DNA of 64,000 nt, taken from the NCBI RefSeq assembly GCF_003045775.1, contig NZ_PXNS01000003.1, forward strand, positions 124,001 to 188,000, given 5' to 3'. The position numbers and the translations under genes are program-made. This DNA comes from Halomonas litopenaei. GTDB taxonomy: Bacteria > Pseudomonadota > Gammaproteobacteria > Pseudomonadales > Halomonadaceae. Positions 1-9,075 of the stretch are shown here, piece by piece; position 1 is the stretch's first letter, and every line of letters begins with the position of its first letter. The notes under the pieces were generated by a model, which saw only the letters and a list, made by a program, of their open reading frames with translations, ran no database searches and was not told the origin of the DNA.

Positions 1-1
1 C

Positions 2-799
2 GTGGAGGACCTGACGGTCAGCTACCATGGCAAGCCGGTGCTGTGGGACATCGATTTCGACGTACCGCCCGGTGTCATGGCCGCCATCGTCGGCCCCAAC
101 GGCGCCGGCAAGAGCACCTTGATCAAGAGCATCCTCGGCCTGGTGCCCAGCGTCGCCGGCCACGTCACCCTGCATGGACGCCCCTACCGCCAGGCGCGGC
201 GGCGGGTCGGCTACGTGCCCCAGCGCTCCACGGTGGACTGGGATTTCCCCACCACCGCACAGGACGTGGTTGGCATGGGCCTCTACGGCCGGCTGGGCTG
301 GCTCAGGCGTCCCGGTCGCCGCGAGCGACACGAGGCCATGCAGGCGCTGGAGATGGTCGGCATGGACGGCTTTGCCGATCGCCAGATCAGCCAGTTGTCC
401 GGCGGCCAGCAGCAGCGGGTGTTCCTGGCCCGGGCGCTGGTCCAGAAGGCCGACGTCTACTTCCTCGATGAGCCCATGGCAGGCGTCGACGCCACCACCG
501 AACGCGCCATCGTCGACATCCTGCGCAGGCTGCGGGACCAGGGCAAGACGGTGATCGTGGTCCACCACGACCTGCAGACGGTGCGCAGCTACTTCGACTG
601 GATGCTGATGCTCAACGTGCGAGTGATCGCCCAGGGGCCGGTCAACGACGTCTATACCGCCGACAACCTGCGCCGCGCCTACGGCGGCCAGATCGCCCTG
701 CTCGACGATGTCACCGGCGTCATTCCCGCCGAGCGCGAGCTCGCCGGCCAGCGACCCGAGACGCGCACGCAGGAAAGTCGTGAAGAGGTGCCGAGATGA
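2..799 (+). CDS. Metal ABC transporter ATP-binding protein (5' end probably outside window)
   Basis: This is the cytoplasmic ATPase of a manganese/zinc/iron-type ABC importer (TroB/MntB/SitB family). The Walker A box GPNGAGKST is near residues 31-39, the signature LSGGQQQR near 133-140 and the Walker B segment VYFLDEP follows at about 155. An H-loop histidine sits in VVHHDLQ. The visible protein starts abruptly at its first beta strand (EDLTVSY); relatives have roughly ten more residues, so the GTG at position 2 is probably internal and the true start lies upstream. Its stop overlaps the next start (ATGA), as expected for a translationally coupled transporter operon. The metal cannot be told from the sequence. 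A solute-binding protein is not visible and would lie upstream. Confidence 0.9.
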   Translation: MEDLTVSYHGKPVLWDIDFDVPPGVMAAIVGPNGAGKSTLIKSILGLVPSVAGHVTLHGRPYRQARRRVGYVPQRSTVDWDFPTTAQDVVGMGLYGRLGWLRRPGRRERHEAMQALEMVGMDGFADRQISQLSGGQQQRVFLARALVQKADVYFLDEPMAGVDATTERAIVDILRRLRDQGKTVIVVHHDLQTVRSYFDWMLMLNVRVIAQGPVNDVYTADNLRRAYGGQIALLDDVTGVIPAERELAGQRPETRTQESREEVPR

Positions 800-1944
800 G
801 CCTGAACGCCCTGCTCGGCGACTACACCCTGCAGAACGTGGTGATGGGCGCGGCGATGCTGGGTCTGGTCAGCGGCGTGCTCGGCTGTTTCGCGGTGCTG
901 CGCAAGCAGAGCCTGCTCGGCGATACCCTGTCCCACGCGGCGCTACCCGGTGTCTGCCTGGGCTTCATCATCGCCGGGGGGCGCGAGATGGGCAGCATCC
1001 TTGCCGGCGCGCTGTTCACAGGCTCCTTGGCGGCGCTGGTGATGCTGCTGCTGACCCGCATGAGCCGGCTCAAGACCGACGCCGCCCTTGGCATCTCGCT
1101 CAGCGTGTTCTTCGCCATAGGGGTGGTGCTGTTGACCTATATCCAGGGCACCGGCAACGCCTCCCAGGGGGGGCTCGACGCCTTCCTGTTCGGCCAGGCC
1201 GCCGCCACCCTGCGCAGCGACCTGTGGATCATGGCCGGCGTCAGCGGCGTGGCTCTGGTGCTGGTCGGCGGGCTGTGGAAGGAATTCAAGCTGGTGTCCT
1301 TCGACGCCGAATTCGCTGCCACCCAGGGCCTGCCGGTCACACTGCTCGAGGCCTTGATGACAGTGATGATCGCCCTGGCCGTGGTGGTCGGCCTGCAGAT
1401 GGTCGGCGTGGTGCTAATGGCTGCCATGGTCATCGCCCCGGCGGTGGCGGCGCGTCAGTGGGCCAACAAACTGGAGACCATGGTCATGCTGTCGGCGCTG
1501 TTCGGTATCGTCGGTGGCGTCACCGGCGCCTTGATCAGTGCCCTCGGTCCGGGGCTCGCCACCGGGCCGCTGATCATCCTGAGCCTGTCCAGCGTGGTGC
1601 TGGTATCGCTGCTGTTTGCGCCTCACCGGGGCTTTGTGTGGGAAATCCTCAAGCTTCAGCGTGATCGGCGCCAGCTACGTCACCAGAGGGTGCTCACCAC
1701 CCTCTACCAGCTCGCCAGCCACCACGCCGATCGCCAGTATCGCTCCGAGAAACGCATGGTGGACGCCTACCTGGGCACCGACAGCCGGCGCGCGCTGGAG
1801 CGCTTGACCGCCCGTGGCCTGATCACCCAGCAGACCCCGCCGTCCCACGAACCCGGTGACCACAAGCGCTGGGTACTGACGCCGGAAGGCTGTCGCGAGG
1901 CCGAACGCATCCTCGATGACCTGGGCCGGGGAGGCCGCGCATGA
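796..1944 (+). CDS. Metal ABC transporter permease with C-terminal winged-helix-like extension
   Basis: This is a TroC/ZnuB-family membrane permease (382 aa). Residues 1 to about 285 hold the usual hydrophobic segments, including the family's ALPGVCLGF and [10 protein letters not shown] region after the second helix. Most relatives end near 285-300 residues. This one continues with about 90 hydrophilic residues rich in Arg, Glu and Leu ([37 protein letters not shown]) that read like a DtxR/MarR-style winged helix. The start ATG overlaps the ATPase stop, and the stop overlaps the start of the second permease. I infer that the tail senses metal or modulates transport; nothing in the sequence proves this. 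Confidence 0.88.
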   Translation: MSLNALLGDYTLQNVVMGAAMLGLVSGVLGCFAVLRKQSLLGDTLSHAALPGVCLGFIIAGGREMGSILAGALFTGSLAALVMLLLTRMSRLKTDAALGISLSVFFAIGVVLLTYIQGTGNASQGGLDAFLFGQAAATLRSDLWIMAGVSGVALVLVGGLWKEFKLVSFDAEFAATQGLPVTLLEALMTVMIALAVVVGLQMVGVVLMAAMVIAPAVAARQWANKLETMVMLSALFGIVGGVTGALISALGPGLATGPLIILSLSSVVLVSLLFAPHRGFVWEILKLQRDRRQLRHQRVLTTLYQLASHHADRQYRSEKRMVDAYLGTDSRRALERLTARGLITQQTPPSHEPGDHKRWVLTPEGCREAERILDDLGRGGRA

Positions 1945-3086
1945 TGGCATCGCTGTTCAACAATATTCCGCTGATGATCATGCTGGTCGGCGCCCTCGTC
2001 GGCATCGCCTCCAGCCTGGTCGGGACCTTTCTGGTACTGCGCGGCACCAGCATGCTGTCCGACGCCATCGGACACTCCATCGTCTTCGGCATCGTGGTGG
2101 TGTGGTTGCTGACCCACCAGGCCAGCGGCCCGCTGCAGATCATCGGTGCGGCGCTCACCGGCATCTTCACGGTGTTTCTTACCGAGCTGCTGGTGTCGAC
2201 CCAGAAGGTCAAGAAGGACGCCGCCATCGGTCTGGTGTTCCCGGTGCTGTTTTCCCTCGGGGTCCTGCTGATCAACCTCTACGCCAGCGACGTGCACATC
2301 GATGCCCACACCGTGCTGCTCGGCGAGATCGGCTTCGTGTGGCTCGACACCCTGCCTATCGGCGGTGTCGAGGTGCCCCGGGCGCTGGTCTCCATGGGGG
2401 CCATGACGGCGCTGAACCTGGCCTTCGTGGCGGCCTTCTACAAGGAGCTGAAGCTCGCCACCTTCGACAGCGCCCTGGCCAAGGCGCTGGGCTTCGCTCC
2501 TACCGCGCTGTTCTATGCGCTGCTGCTGTTGACCAGCGGCACCGCGGTGGCCGCCTTCGACGCTGTGGGCGCGGTGCTGTTCGTGGCCTTTGTCATCGTG
2601 CCGCCCTCGGCGGCCTACCTGCTCACCGACCGGCTGTGGAAGATCTTCGTCTACGCCTCGCTGATCGCCGCCGCCTCCAGCGTCTCGGGCTACTATCTGG
2701 CGGTGGCCTGGGACGTCTCCATCGGCGGAATGATGGCGGTGATGACCGGCGTCTTCCTCGCCCTGGCCTTCCTCCTCGGCCCGCGCTACGGCGTCTTCGC
2801 TCAATGGCTCGAACGTCGCCGCCAGCGCGAGCTGAACGAGAGCCGTACCCTGATGGTGCACCTCTATCACCACGAGGACGGCCCGGAGAAGGCGGTGGAA
2901 AACGTCACCATGGCGCTGCGTGATCACTTGATGTGGGACCCCGCCCGTGCCGAGCGGGTGGTGGAGCGCTCGCGCCAGCGCCATCTGGTCGTCCAGGAGG
3001 GCGAGCGCCTGCATCTGACCCAGGCCGGACGCAACCTGGCCCGGGAGATACTCGAGCCCGGCGCCAAGGCCGAGACCGGGGCCTGA
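1941..3086 (+). CDS. Second metal ABC transporter permease, also with winged-helix-like tail
   Basis: This is a TroD-like permease (381 aa) pairing with the preceding gene to form the membrane channel. The transmembrane part spans residues 1 to about 290 and includes the DAIGHSIVFGIV region equivalent to the paralogue's [10 protein letters not shown]. The C-terminal 85 residues again form a soluble tail (LMVHLYHHEDG, ERVVERSRQRHLVV, LHLTQAGRNLAREIL) with the look of a winged helix. A four-base overlap couples it to the upstream permease, and the operon ends at a strong hairpin downstream. Both permeases carrying similar tails suggests one shared function, possibly metal sensing at the membrane. 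Confidence 0.88.
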   Translation: MMASLFNNIPLMIMLVGALVGIASSLVGTFLVLRGTSMLSDAIGHSIVFGIVVVWLLTHQASGPLQIIGAALTGIFTVFLTELLVSTQKVKKDAAIGLVFPVLFSLGVLLINLYASDVHIDAHTVLLGEIGFVWLDTLPIGGVEVPRALVSMGAMTALNLAFVAAFYKELKLATFDSALAKALGFAPTALFYALLLLTSGTAVAAFDAVGAVLFVAFVIVPPSAAYLLTDRLWKIFVYASLIAAASSVSGYYLAVAWDVSIGGMMAVMTGVFLALAFLLGPRYGVFAQWLERRRQRELNESRTLMVHLYHHEDGPEKAVENVTMALRDHLMWDPARAERVVERSRQRHLVVQEGERLHLTQAGRNLAREILEPGAKAETGA

Positions 3087-3150
3087 GCCAGAGCACCGCG
3101 CGGACCCGGATACGCCTCTGGCAGCGACATCACCCCAGCTAGCGCAACAA

Positions 3151-3175
3151 AAAGGGCGGCCAATGGCCGCCCTTT
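3151..3175. terminator. Bidirectional rho-independent terminator
   Basis: An 11-bp perfect stem AAAGGGCGGCC / GGCCGCCCTTT has a 3-nt loop, a T run on the + strand and an A run on the other side. It sits between the convergent permease gene and the amino-acid binding protein gene, so it can end both transcripts. Confidence 0.85.
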
Positions 3176-3234
3176 TCGTGTTCCAACTACCGGTAGCAAA
3201 ATCGCTTACTGGGCCTGGCGAGGGTCCGGCCTCC

Positions 3235-4023
3235 TCAGATCTTGATGTCGTAGTCCACGTACTTGTGCATCAGCTCGTCGTAGGTGCCGTCTTCCTTGAT
3301 CTCGGCCAGGGCCTGGTTGAACTGCTCGGCGAGCTCCTTGTCGCGGGGACGGAAGGCCACCGCCACACCATGGCCGAAGTACGACTTGGGCTCACGGATC
3401 AACTCGGAGCTGACCACCACCTCGCTGTCGGCCTCGTCCACCTGCAGATTGGCCAGCGCCAGCGGGTAGTACATGAAGGCGCTGTCCAGGCGTCCGGTCT
3501 TGACGTCCAGCGCCAGGTCCTCGGCGGTGGCGTAGCGACGAACCTCCATGATGTCGCCATAGGTGTCGGTGATGAAGCGATCGCGGATGGTGCCGCGCTG
3601 TACGCCCACCGTCAGGCCTTCGAGGCTGTCGCGATCATCGGGGTCGATCTGCTGATCACGCAGGGTCACCCACACGCTGGGGTTGGAGTAGTAGGGTTCG
3701 GAGAACAGCACCTGCTGTCTGCGCTCCTCGGTGATCGCCATCGATGACATGATGGCGTCGTACTTGCGCGCCATCAGCCCCGGGATGATGCCATCCCAGC
3801 TCTGCTCGACCCACTCGCACTGGCGCTGGATGCGCCGGCACACCTCTTCCCCGAGCTCCACCTCGAAACCGGCAAGGGTGCCATCGGGAAGACGATACTC
3901 GAAGGGCTCGAACGGGATATCCACCCCCAGCTTGAGTGGCTCATCCGCCTGAACGGTGGTGGTGGCAAGGGCGGAGAGCCCGATCAGGGCGCCAAGCAGC
4001 AGGGGGCGGGAAAACGATCGCAT
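3235..4023 (-). CDS. Amino-acid-type ABC transporter periplasmic binding protein (SBP family 3)
   Basis: This 262-aa secreted protein resembles HisJ/ArgT. It has an N-terminal signal peptide (about residues 1-26, ending VQA-DE). The mature protein opens with LKLGVDIPFEPFEY, the usual first strand and ligand loop, followed by GFEVELGEEVCRRI and a second lobe. The tail (KEDGTYDELMHKYVD) matches the family's closing helix. A basic amino acid or opine is the likely ligand by family, but the binding residues do not settle it. No permease or ATPase gene accompanies it here, so it is either an orphan subunit or works with a transporter encoded elsewhere. It is divergent from the LysR gene across a 137-bp promoter region. 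Confidence 0.85.
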   Translation of the reverse strand: MRSFSRPLLLGALIGLSALATTTVQADEPLKLGVDIPFEPFEYRLPDGTLAGFEVELGEEVCRRIQRQCEWVEQSWDGIIPGLMARKYDAIMSSMAITEERRQQVLFSEPYYSNPSVWVTLRDQQIDPDDRDSLEGLTVGVQRGTIRDRFITDTYGDIMEVRRYATAEDLALDVKTGRLDSAFMYYPLALANLQVDEADSEVVVSSELIREPKSYFGHGVAVAFRPRDKELAEQFNQALAEIKEDGTYDELMHKYVDYDIKI

Positions 4024-4160
4024 CCGTGAGATTCCTTTTTTGCGTTATGGTTATTGATCTATGCCTTTTGGGCCTGATGAGTCTGCCACTCTCCGCCTGC
4101 GCCGCCAAGCCACTTGCAGGACAATGACAGACACCGCCCCACCACGACCAAGGAATCCCG

Positions 4161-5099
4161 ATGCTCAACGGCCGTGCCCTGGCCTATCTGTGTGAAGTGC
4201 AGCGCCGTGGCTCGCTGCGCGCCGCCGCCGTCCACCTCAATGTGGACGTTTCGGCCATCAGCCGACTGATCCGCCGACAGGAAGAAGAACTGGCAACGCC
4301 CCTGCTGACCCGCCACCCCGACGGCGTCTCGCTGACCGAAGCCGGGCGCCTGCTGGTCGACCACCATCGCGCCCAGTGCGACGCCGAAAGCGCCACCCTG
4401 TCACGGCTCAACGCCCTGCAGAGCCTGAACAGCGGGGAGGTTCGCCTGGCGGTGGGCGAAGGCTTCATCGCCGATCTGATCAACGCCCCACTGCAGACCT
4501 TCATGACCGCCCACCCGGGCATCGACATCGTGGTGGTGATGGCCGGCGTCAACGAGGCCATGGCCCTGATCCGCGATCGCGAGGTGGACCTGGCGCTGCT
4601 GTATGCCCCACCGGTGGACCCGACGCTGCACTGCCATGTCGAGCGCCGCCACCCGCTGGACCTGATCGTACCCGCCGACCACCCGCTGACGCGGCGCCAG
4701 ACGCCGCTGACCCTCTACGAGATCAGCGACTGGCCGCTGGCGCTGATGGACAACCCCTTCGGCATGCGCCAGATGGTCGATCAGGTGGCCCACCAGGAGC
4801 GCCTGCATCTGACCTCACGGCTGCACACCAATTCGGTGGCGGTGCTGAAGAACTTCGTGCGCTCCGGGATCGGTGTCACCTTCATGCCGGAACTGACCGT
4901 TGCCGACGATATCGAGCAGGGGCTGATCCGGGTGTTGCCGCTGGCCCATCCGGTGCTCAATGGTGCCCGCGCCCAGATCGTCAGCCGCCAGGATCGCCCA
5001 CTATCGGTGGCCGCCGAGGCGTGCCTGTCCCATCTCCGACGAGGCATGCGCTTCTTTCAGGATGACGCCCCTCGCGTCAAGGCAGCTTGCCGCTACTGA
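4161..5099 (+). CDS. LysR-family transcriptional regulator
   Basis: This is a 312-aa regulator. The N-terminal winged helix (residues 1-60; LCEVQRRGSLRAAAVHLNVDVSAISRLIRRQEEEL) is followed by an effector domain of two alpha/beta lobes from about residue 90. The start ATG follows AAGGAA by 6 nt. It lies directly upstream of, and in the same direction as, the TRAP transporter/dipeptidase genes, so it probably controls them; control of the divergent binding-protein gene is the alternative. The effector is unknown. Confidence 0.88.
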   Translation: MLNGRALAYLCEVQRRGSLRAAAVHLNVDVSAISRLIRRQEEELATPLLTRHPDGVSLTEAGRLLVDHHRAQCDAESATLSRLNALQSLNSGEVRLAVGEGFIADLINAPLQTFMTAHPGIDIVVVMAGVNEAMALIRDREVDLALLYAPPVDPTLHCHVERRHPLDLIVPADHPLTRRQTPLTLYEISDWPLALMDNPFGMRQMVDQVAHQERLHLTSRLHTNSVAVLKNFVRSGIGVTFMPELTVADDIEQGLIRVLPLAHPVLNGARAQIVSRQDRPLSVAAEACLSHLRRGMRFFQDDAPRVKAACRY

Positions 5100-5129
5100 G
5101 GCGTTGCCTGAAGATCAACGCCATAGGGT

Positions 5130-5141
5130 TTGATTAGTCAA
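5130..5141. promoter_or_regulatory. Candidate operator upstream of the TRAP operon
   Basis: The perfect palindrome TTGA-TTAG-TCAA lies 76 nt before the DctP start, in the 117-bp gap after the LysR gene. Short palindromes here could be LysR contacts, but the match to the generic T-N11-A pattern is weak, so this is only a candidate. Confidence 0.25.
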
Positions 5142-5216
5142 CGCGACAACGCCTAGTCTCGATATCGACTTGCAACGATGCCGTTTTACAACAACACGAC
5201 AACACCGGAGAGTCCC

Positions 5217-6251
5217 ATGAGCCTGTTTCGCCCCCTTCCCCTGGTCGCCGCCCTGTCCACCGCCGCGGCGCTGAGCCTGTCGGCCGCTTCGGCGCTGGCC
5301 GCCACCACCGTCAACCTGAGCTACAACGGCGCCCCCGATCCGGACAAGAACGCCGTCCACGTCTTCGCCACCAACCTCAAGGAACTGGTGGAAGAAAAGA
5401 CCGGCGGTGAGCTCGAGCTCAAGCTCTACCCCAACAGCATGCTGGGTGAAGAGCAGGAGCGCATGGAGCAGACCATGGCCTCGCCGAGCCTGAACATCGC
5501 CTCCTTCGCCGGCATGTCGCCGATCGTTCCCGAGGTATTCGTCAGCGCCATCCCCTTCCTGTTCAAGGATTTCGATGACGCCCGCAGCTTCTTCGACGAA
5601 GGCGCCTACTGGCAGGCGGTGAAGGACGATCTCGAGGGCCGCGCCGGGCTTGAGCTGCTGGCGGTGGTCGAGGAAGGCGGCTTCCTGGCCTTCACCAACG
5701 ACAAGACACCGATCGCCGAGCCGGCCGACTTCGAGGGCCTGCGCTTCCGCGCCATGGACCCGAGTCAGGTGGCCCTGTACGAAGCCTTTGGCGCCTCCGG
5801 CACCCCGATCCCCTGGACCGAGGTCTACATGGCGCTGAAGACCGGCGTCGCCGACGGCCAGATGAACCCGCCGATGTACATCATCCTGGGCAGCCTGTAC
5901 GAGGTGCAGGACTACCTGACGCTGGCCAACATTCAGTACTCCGATCAGTTCCTGGTGGGCAACGCCAGCATGATCAACGGCTGGGATGAAGAGACCCAGG
6001 CGGCCTTCCGCGAGGCGGTGGCCGAGGCCAACCAGCTGGCCCGTGAGCACAACCAGGCCAAGGTCGACGAGCGCATCGCCTACCTCGAGGAGCAGGGCAT
6101 GGAGGTCATCCGTCCCAGCGCCGACCAGCTCGAGGCCTTCCGCCAGCAGGGCCAGCCGGCCTATCTGGAGTGGCTCAAGGACCAGAACATCGAGCAGCGC
6201 TACATCGACATGGCCCTGGATGACGCTGGCGTCGAGCTCAGCGGCGAATAA
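5217..6251 (+). CDS. TRAP transporter substrate-binding protein (DctP family)
   Basis: This is the periplasmic receptor of a tripartite ATP-independent transporter (344 aa). I choose ATG 5217 because CGGAGAG precedes it by a few bases and it gives a clean signal peptide (FRPLPLVAALSTAAALSLSAAS, cleaved near SALA-AT). An in-frame ATG at 5178 would add 13 polar residues. The mature protein has the DctP landmarks: NAVHVFATNLKELVEEKTGG, YPNSMLGEEQE, the arginine region EGLRFRAMDP, and GVADGQMNPP. The ligand in this family is usually an organic acid held by that arginine. The C-terminal dipeptidase gene in the same cluster hints at a peptide- or D-amino-acid-related substrate. Confidence 0.9.
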   Translation: MSLFRPLPLVAALSTAAALSLSAASALAATTVNLSYNGAPDPDKNAVHVFATNLKELVEEKTGGELELKLYPNSMLGEEQERMEQTMASPSLNIASFAGMSPIVPEVFVSAIPFLFKDFDDARSFFDEGAYWQAVKDDLEGRAGLELLAVVEEGGFLAFTNDKTPIAEPADFEGLRFRAMDPSQVALYEAFGASGTPIPWTEVYMALKTGVADGQMNPPMYIILGSLYEVQDYLTLANIQYSDQFLVGNASMINGWDEETQAAFREAVAEANQLAREHNQAKVDERIAYLEEQGMEVIRPSADQLEAFRQQGQPAYLEWLKDQNIEQRYIDMALDDAGVELSGE

Positions 6252-6263
6252 CCGCTAGACCGC

Positions 6264-6336
6264 GCTCGGGCCCTGACGGGCCTGAGCCAGACAGCCCAAG
6301 CAAGCGCCTGGCGGCCATACCCGTCGACCAGGCGCT
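6264..6336 (+). other. Two intercistronic stem-loops between the DctP and DctQ genes
   Basis: Positions 6264-6287 form a 10-bp stem with a TGAC loop (one G-T pair). Positions 6303-6336 form a perfect 9-bp stem (AGCGCCTGG / CCAGGCGCT) with a 16-nt loop. Neither is followed by a T run, so they are more likely 3' stabilisers or partial attenuators that let the receptor mRNA outnumber the permease mRNA. Confidence 0.6.
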
Positions 6337-6487
6337 GCCCAGAGCGCGGCTGCCTTGAGCCCCTCTACACTGGGACTTTTCACTAAAGCCCAGTCGCTGG
6401 AAAGCCTCAATCTCCGGATAATCCTCGATTGGATGCTGCCCGAGGGCGCTCCGCCGATCTTCACCCCTGCCGTGGAAGCCTTTGCCC

Positions 6488-6991
6488 ATGTCCTGGTCAC
6501 TTGCCCACTCTCCGCCGCTGATGGCCCTGCGGCGACTATCGCTATGGGTCGCCAGCGCCCTGCTGGTGATCGACCTGCTCGCCATGCTCTGCGGCGTGCT
6601 CGCGCGCTACCTGGCCGGCGGCGCGCCGATCTGGACCGATGAGCTGGCCCGCTACCTGATCATCGGCGCGGTGATGCTGGCGCTTGGCAGCGTCTGGATC
6701 GAGGGCGGCCATATGCGCGTCGCCCTGATCGAGCGACTGATTCCGCGCCTGGCCAGCAGGCTGCTGTCCTGGTACCAGTGGCTGTTGACCCTGGTGCTGG
6801 CCATCGGCGGTGCCTGGTTCAGCTTCCAGTACGCCCAGTCGGTGGCCATCTTCCAGAGCCAGGGGCTTGGCATCAGCCGCGCGGTACCGGTGATGTCCGT
6901 GCCTATCGGGTTCGCCCTGCTGGCGCTGATGGCGCTGTGCCACGGGCCTCACCCGCTGCCCACCCTGGACATCGAGGAGCCACACTCATGA
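6488..6991 (+). CDS. TRAP transporter small permease (DctQ family)
   Basis: This 167-aa inner-membrane protein has four hydrophobic segments, the usual DctQ layout. The region WTDELARYLIIGAVMLALGSVWIEGGH is the family hallmark. ATG 6488 is chosen because GGAAG lies 9 nt upstream; TTG 6482 and ATG 6521 are alternatives. It overlaps the large permease start by four bases (ATGA), which implies coupled synthesis of the two membrane subunits. Confidence 0.88.
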   Translation: MSWSLAHSPPLMALRRLSLWVASALLVIDLLAMLCGVLARYLAGGAPIWTDELARYLIIGAVMLALGSVWIEGGHMRVALIERLIPRLASRLLSWYQWLLTLVLAIGGAWFSFQYAQSVAIFQSQGLGISRAVPVMSVPIGFALLALMALCHGPHPLPTLDIEEPHS

Positions 6992-8265
6992 CCCTCGCCA
7001 TGCTGGCGGTGTTTATCGTCCATGTGCTGCTCGGCCTGCCACTGTTCATCTCGCTGCTGGCCACCGCGGTGGTCGGTTTTGCCTTCGTCGACCTGTCGAT
7101 GATCCCGCGCATGATGCCCCAGCAGTTCTTCGGCGGCATCGACGCCTTCTCGCTGATGGCCATCCCGCTGTTTATCCTCGCCGGCAACCTGATGAACGCC
7201 TCGAAACTGACCGACCGGCTGATGGCCCTTGCGCGCCTGCTGGTGGGCCACCTGCGTGGCGGCATGGGCCACGTCAATGTGGTCTCCAGCGTGTTCTTCG
7301 CTGGCGTCAACGGCTCGGCGGTCGCCGACACCTCGGCGCTGGGCTCGCTGCTGGTACCGGCCATGCGCAAGGAAGGCTACTCCACCGCCTTTGCCGCCGG
7401 CCTCACCGCCGGCAGCTCGCTGATCGGGCCGATCATCCCTCCCAGCATCTTCATGATTCTGTACGCCTCTCTGACCAATACCTCGGTGGGTGACCTGTTT
7501 CTGGCAGGCGTCATCCCCGGGCTGCTGCTGGGCGCCGCCTTCATGGGCATGAACGCCGTCTACGCCAGGCGCAAGGGCCTGCCCAGGGGCGATGGCTGGC
7601 CCGGGGCGCGCCAGCTGGGCATCGCCGCCCTGGGGGCGCTGCCCGCGCTGATGGCGCCTTTCCTGATCGTCGCCGGCATCGTCATGGGATTGGTCACACC
7701 GACCGAATCGGGTGCGCTGACCGTCGCCTATGTGGCGCTCTACGGCGTGCTTGCCGGTAACCTGAGCCTGGCCGGGCTGTGGCGGGCCTGCGTGGACACC
7801 ACCCGCCTGACCGCCGCCATCTTCGTGATCATGGCCGCTTCCAGTACGGTGAGCTGGCTGTTGTCCTACGCCCAGGTACCCAACCAGTTCGTCGAACTGC
7901 TGACCCCCTACGTCGACAACCCGGTGGTCATCCTGCTGCTGCTGAGCCTGATCACCTTCATCACCGGCATGTTCATGGAGGAAGTCTCGGCACTGATGCT
8001 GCTGACGCCGATCTTTGCCCCGGTGGCGATGATGGCGGGTATCGATCCAGTCCATCTGGGCATCATCATCACCCTCAATATCACCATCGCGCTGATCACG
8101 CCGCCCATGGGTGCCTGCGTCTTTGTCGCTGCCGCCGTCAGCCGGCTCGAGATCACCGCGCTGTTTCGCACCATCTGGCCCTTCGTGGTCATCGCCCTGC
8201 TGGTCCTGGTGGCACTGATCCTGGTGCCGTCACTGACCCTGTGGCTCCCGACCACCCTGGGATGA
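6988..8265 (+). CDS. TRAP transporter large permease (DctM family)
   Basis: This is a 425-aa membrane protein with about 12 hydrophobic segments, the sodium-driven transport subunit of the TRAP system. Family features include PLFILAGNLMNASKLTDRLM, SVFFAGVNGSAVADTSALG, AGLTAGSSLIGPIIPPSI and the matching second-half region ITPPMGACVFVAA. The start overlaps the DctQ stop. Seven bases separate its stop from the dipeptidase start. Confidence 0.92.
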   Translation: MTLAMLAVFIVHVLLGLPLFISLLATAVVGFAFVDLSMIPRMMPQQFFGGIDAFSLMAIPLFILAGNLMNASKLTDRLMALARLLVGHLRGGMGHVNVVSSVFFAGVNGSAVADTSALGSLLVPAMRKEGYSTAFAAGLTAGSSLIGPIIPPSIFMILYASLTNTSVGDLFLAGVIPGLLLGAAFMGMNAVYARRKGLPRGDGWPGARQLGIAALGALPALMAPFLIVAGIVMGLVTPTESGALTVAYVALYGVLAGNLSLAGLWRACVDTTRLTAAIFVIMAASSTVSWLLSYAQVPNQFVELLTPYVDNPVVILLLLSLITFITGMFMEEVSALMLLTPIFAPVAMMAGIDPVHLGIIITLNITIALITPPMGACVFVAAAVSRLEITALFRTIWPFVVIALLVLVALILVPSLTLWLPTTLG

Positions 8266-8272
8266 GGCAACC

Positions 8273-9049
8273 ATGACCCAAGATCGCTCTTCTCGTGATG
8301 CCTGCCGCGATCCGCGCCACACACCGATCCCCCTCGCGTCGGAACCGGCCTGGTCGCAGCTACGCCAGATTGCCATCCAGGGGCTCGACGAGCCGCTGGT
8401 GCCGATGAGCCTGGCACCGGCGCCGGTAAAGGTATTTCCGGCCTACGCCCGCCTCGGCATTCCCGGGGCGATCAACGAGTGCTACGTGCGCGAGGGCGTC
8501 TACCGCCGGGTGCTCGCCGCGGCCCGCTCGCTGCCCCAGGGCGTCGGTTTGATCGTGCTCGACGGTTGGCGCCCCTGGCGGGTCCAGCAGTACCTGTTCG
8601 AGACCTTGATGGAGGCGATTCTCGGCAATCACCCCGACATCGCCGAGGATGAACTGCTCGAGCGCACCCGGGAATTCGTCGCCGAGCCGAGCACCAGCCC
8701 GACCGGCCCCAGTCCGCACTTGAGCGGTGGCGCGGTCGACGTGACCTTGTGCGACGAAGACGGCCTGCCGCTGCCCATGGGTACGCTGTTCGACGAGGCG
8801 ATACCGGCCTCCCACACGGCCTTCTACGAAGCCAAGGAGGCCCCCAGCGCGACCGAACGCGAGGTCCGCGACAATCGCCGCCTGCTCTACCACACCATGG
8901 CCGCCCAGGGCTTCACCAACCTGCCCAGCGAGTGGTGGCACTTCGACTTCGGTGACCAGCTCTGGGCCCACTACGGCGGCCATCCCCAGGCGCTGTACGG
9001 CCCGGCGGAACTGGACACCATCGAGAATCGCTGGCGGCGCCAGCTTTAG
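8273..9049 (+). CDS. D-alanyl-D-alanine dipeptidase (VanX/DdpX, peptidase M15D)
   Basis: This is a 258-aa zinc peptidase that cleaves D-Ala-D-Ala-type dipeptides. The zinc and catalytic residues are visible: SPHLSGGAVD (His149, Asp156) and EWWHFDFG (Glu220, His223). The substrate-clamping arginine is in DGWRPWR (Arg100). There is no signal peptide, so it acts in the cytoplasm as DdpX does. Its position as the last gene of a TRAP operon suggests that it processes an imported peptidoglycan-derived or D-amino-acid dipeptide. No vanH/vanA-type genes are nearby, so glycopeptide resistance is unlikely. Confidence 0.9.
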   Translation: MTQDRSSRDACRDPRHTPIPLASEPAWSQLRQIAIQGLDEPLVPMSLAPAPVKVFPAYARLGIPGAINECYVREGVYRRVLAAARSLPQGVGLIVLDGWRPWRVQQYLFETLMEAILGNHPDIAEDELLERTREFVAEPSTSPTGPSPHLSGGAVDVTLCDEDGLPLPMGTLFDEAIPASHTAFYEAKEAPSATEREVRDNRRLLYHTMAAQGFTNLPSEWWHFDFGDQLWAHYGGHPQALYGPAELDTIENRWRRQL

Positions 9050-9075
9050 GGAAAACCAGGCTCCAGGGAGGAAGC

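Noticed and set aside
8273..9049. Vancomycin-resistance function
   Set aside because: A VanX-type fold alone does not imply resistance; no vanH, vanA or sensor-regulator genes are present.
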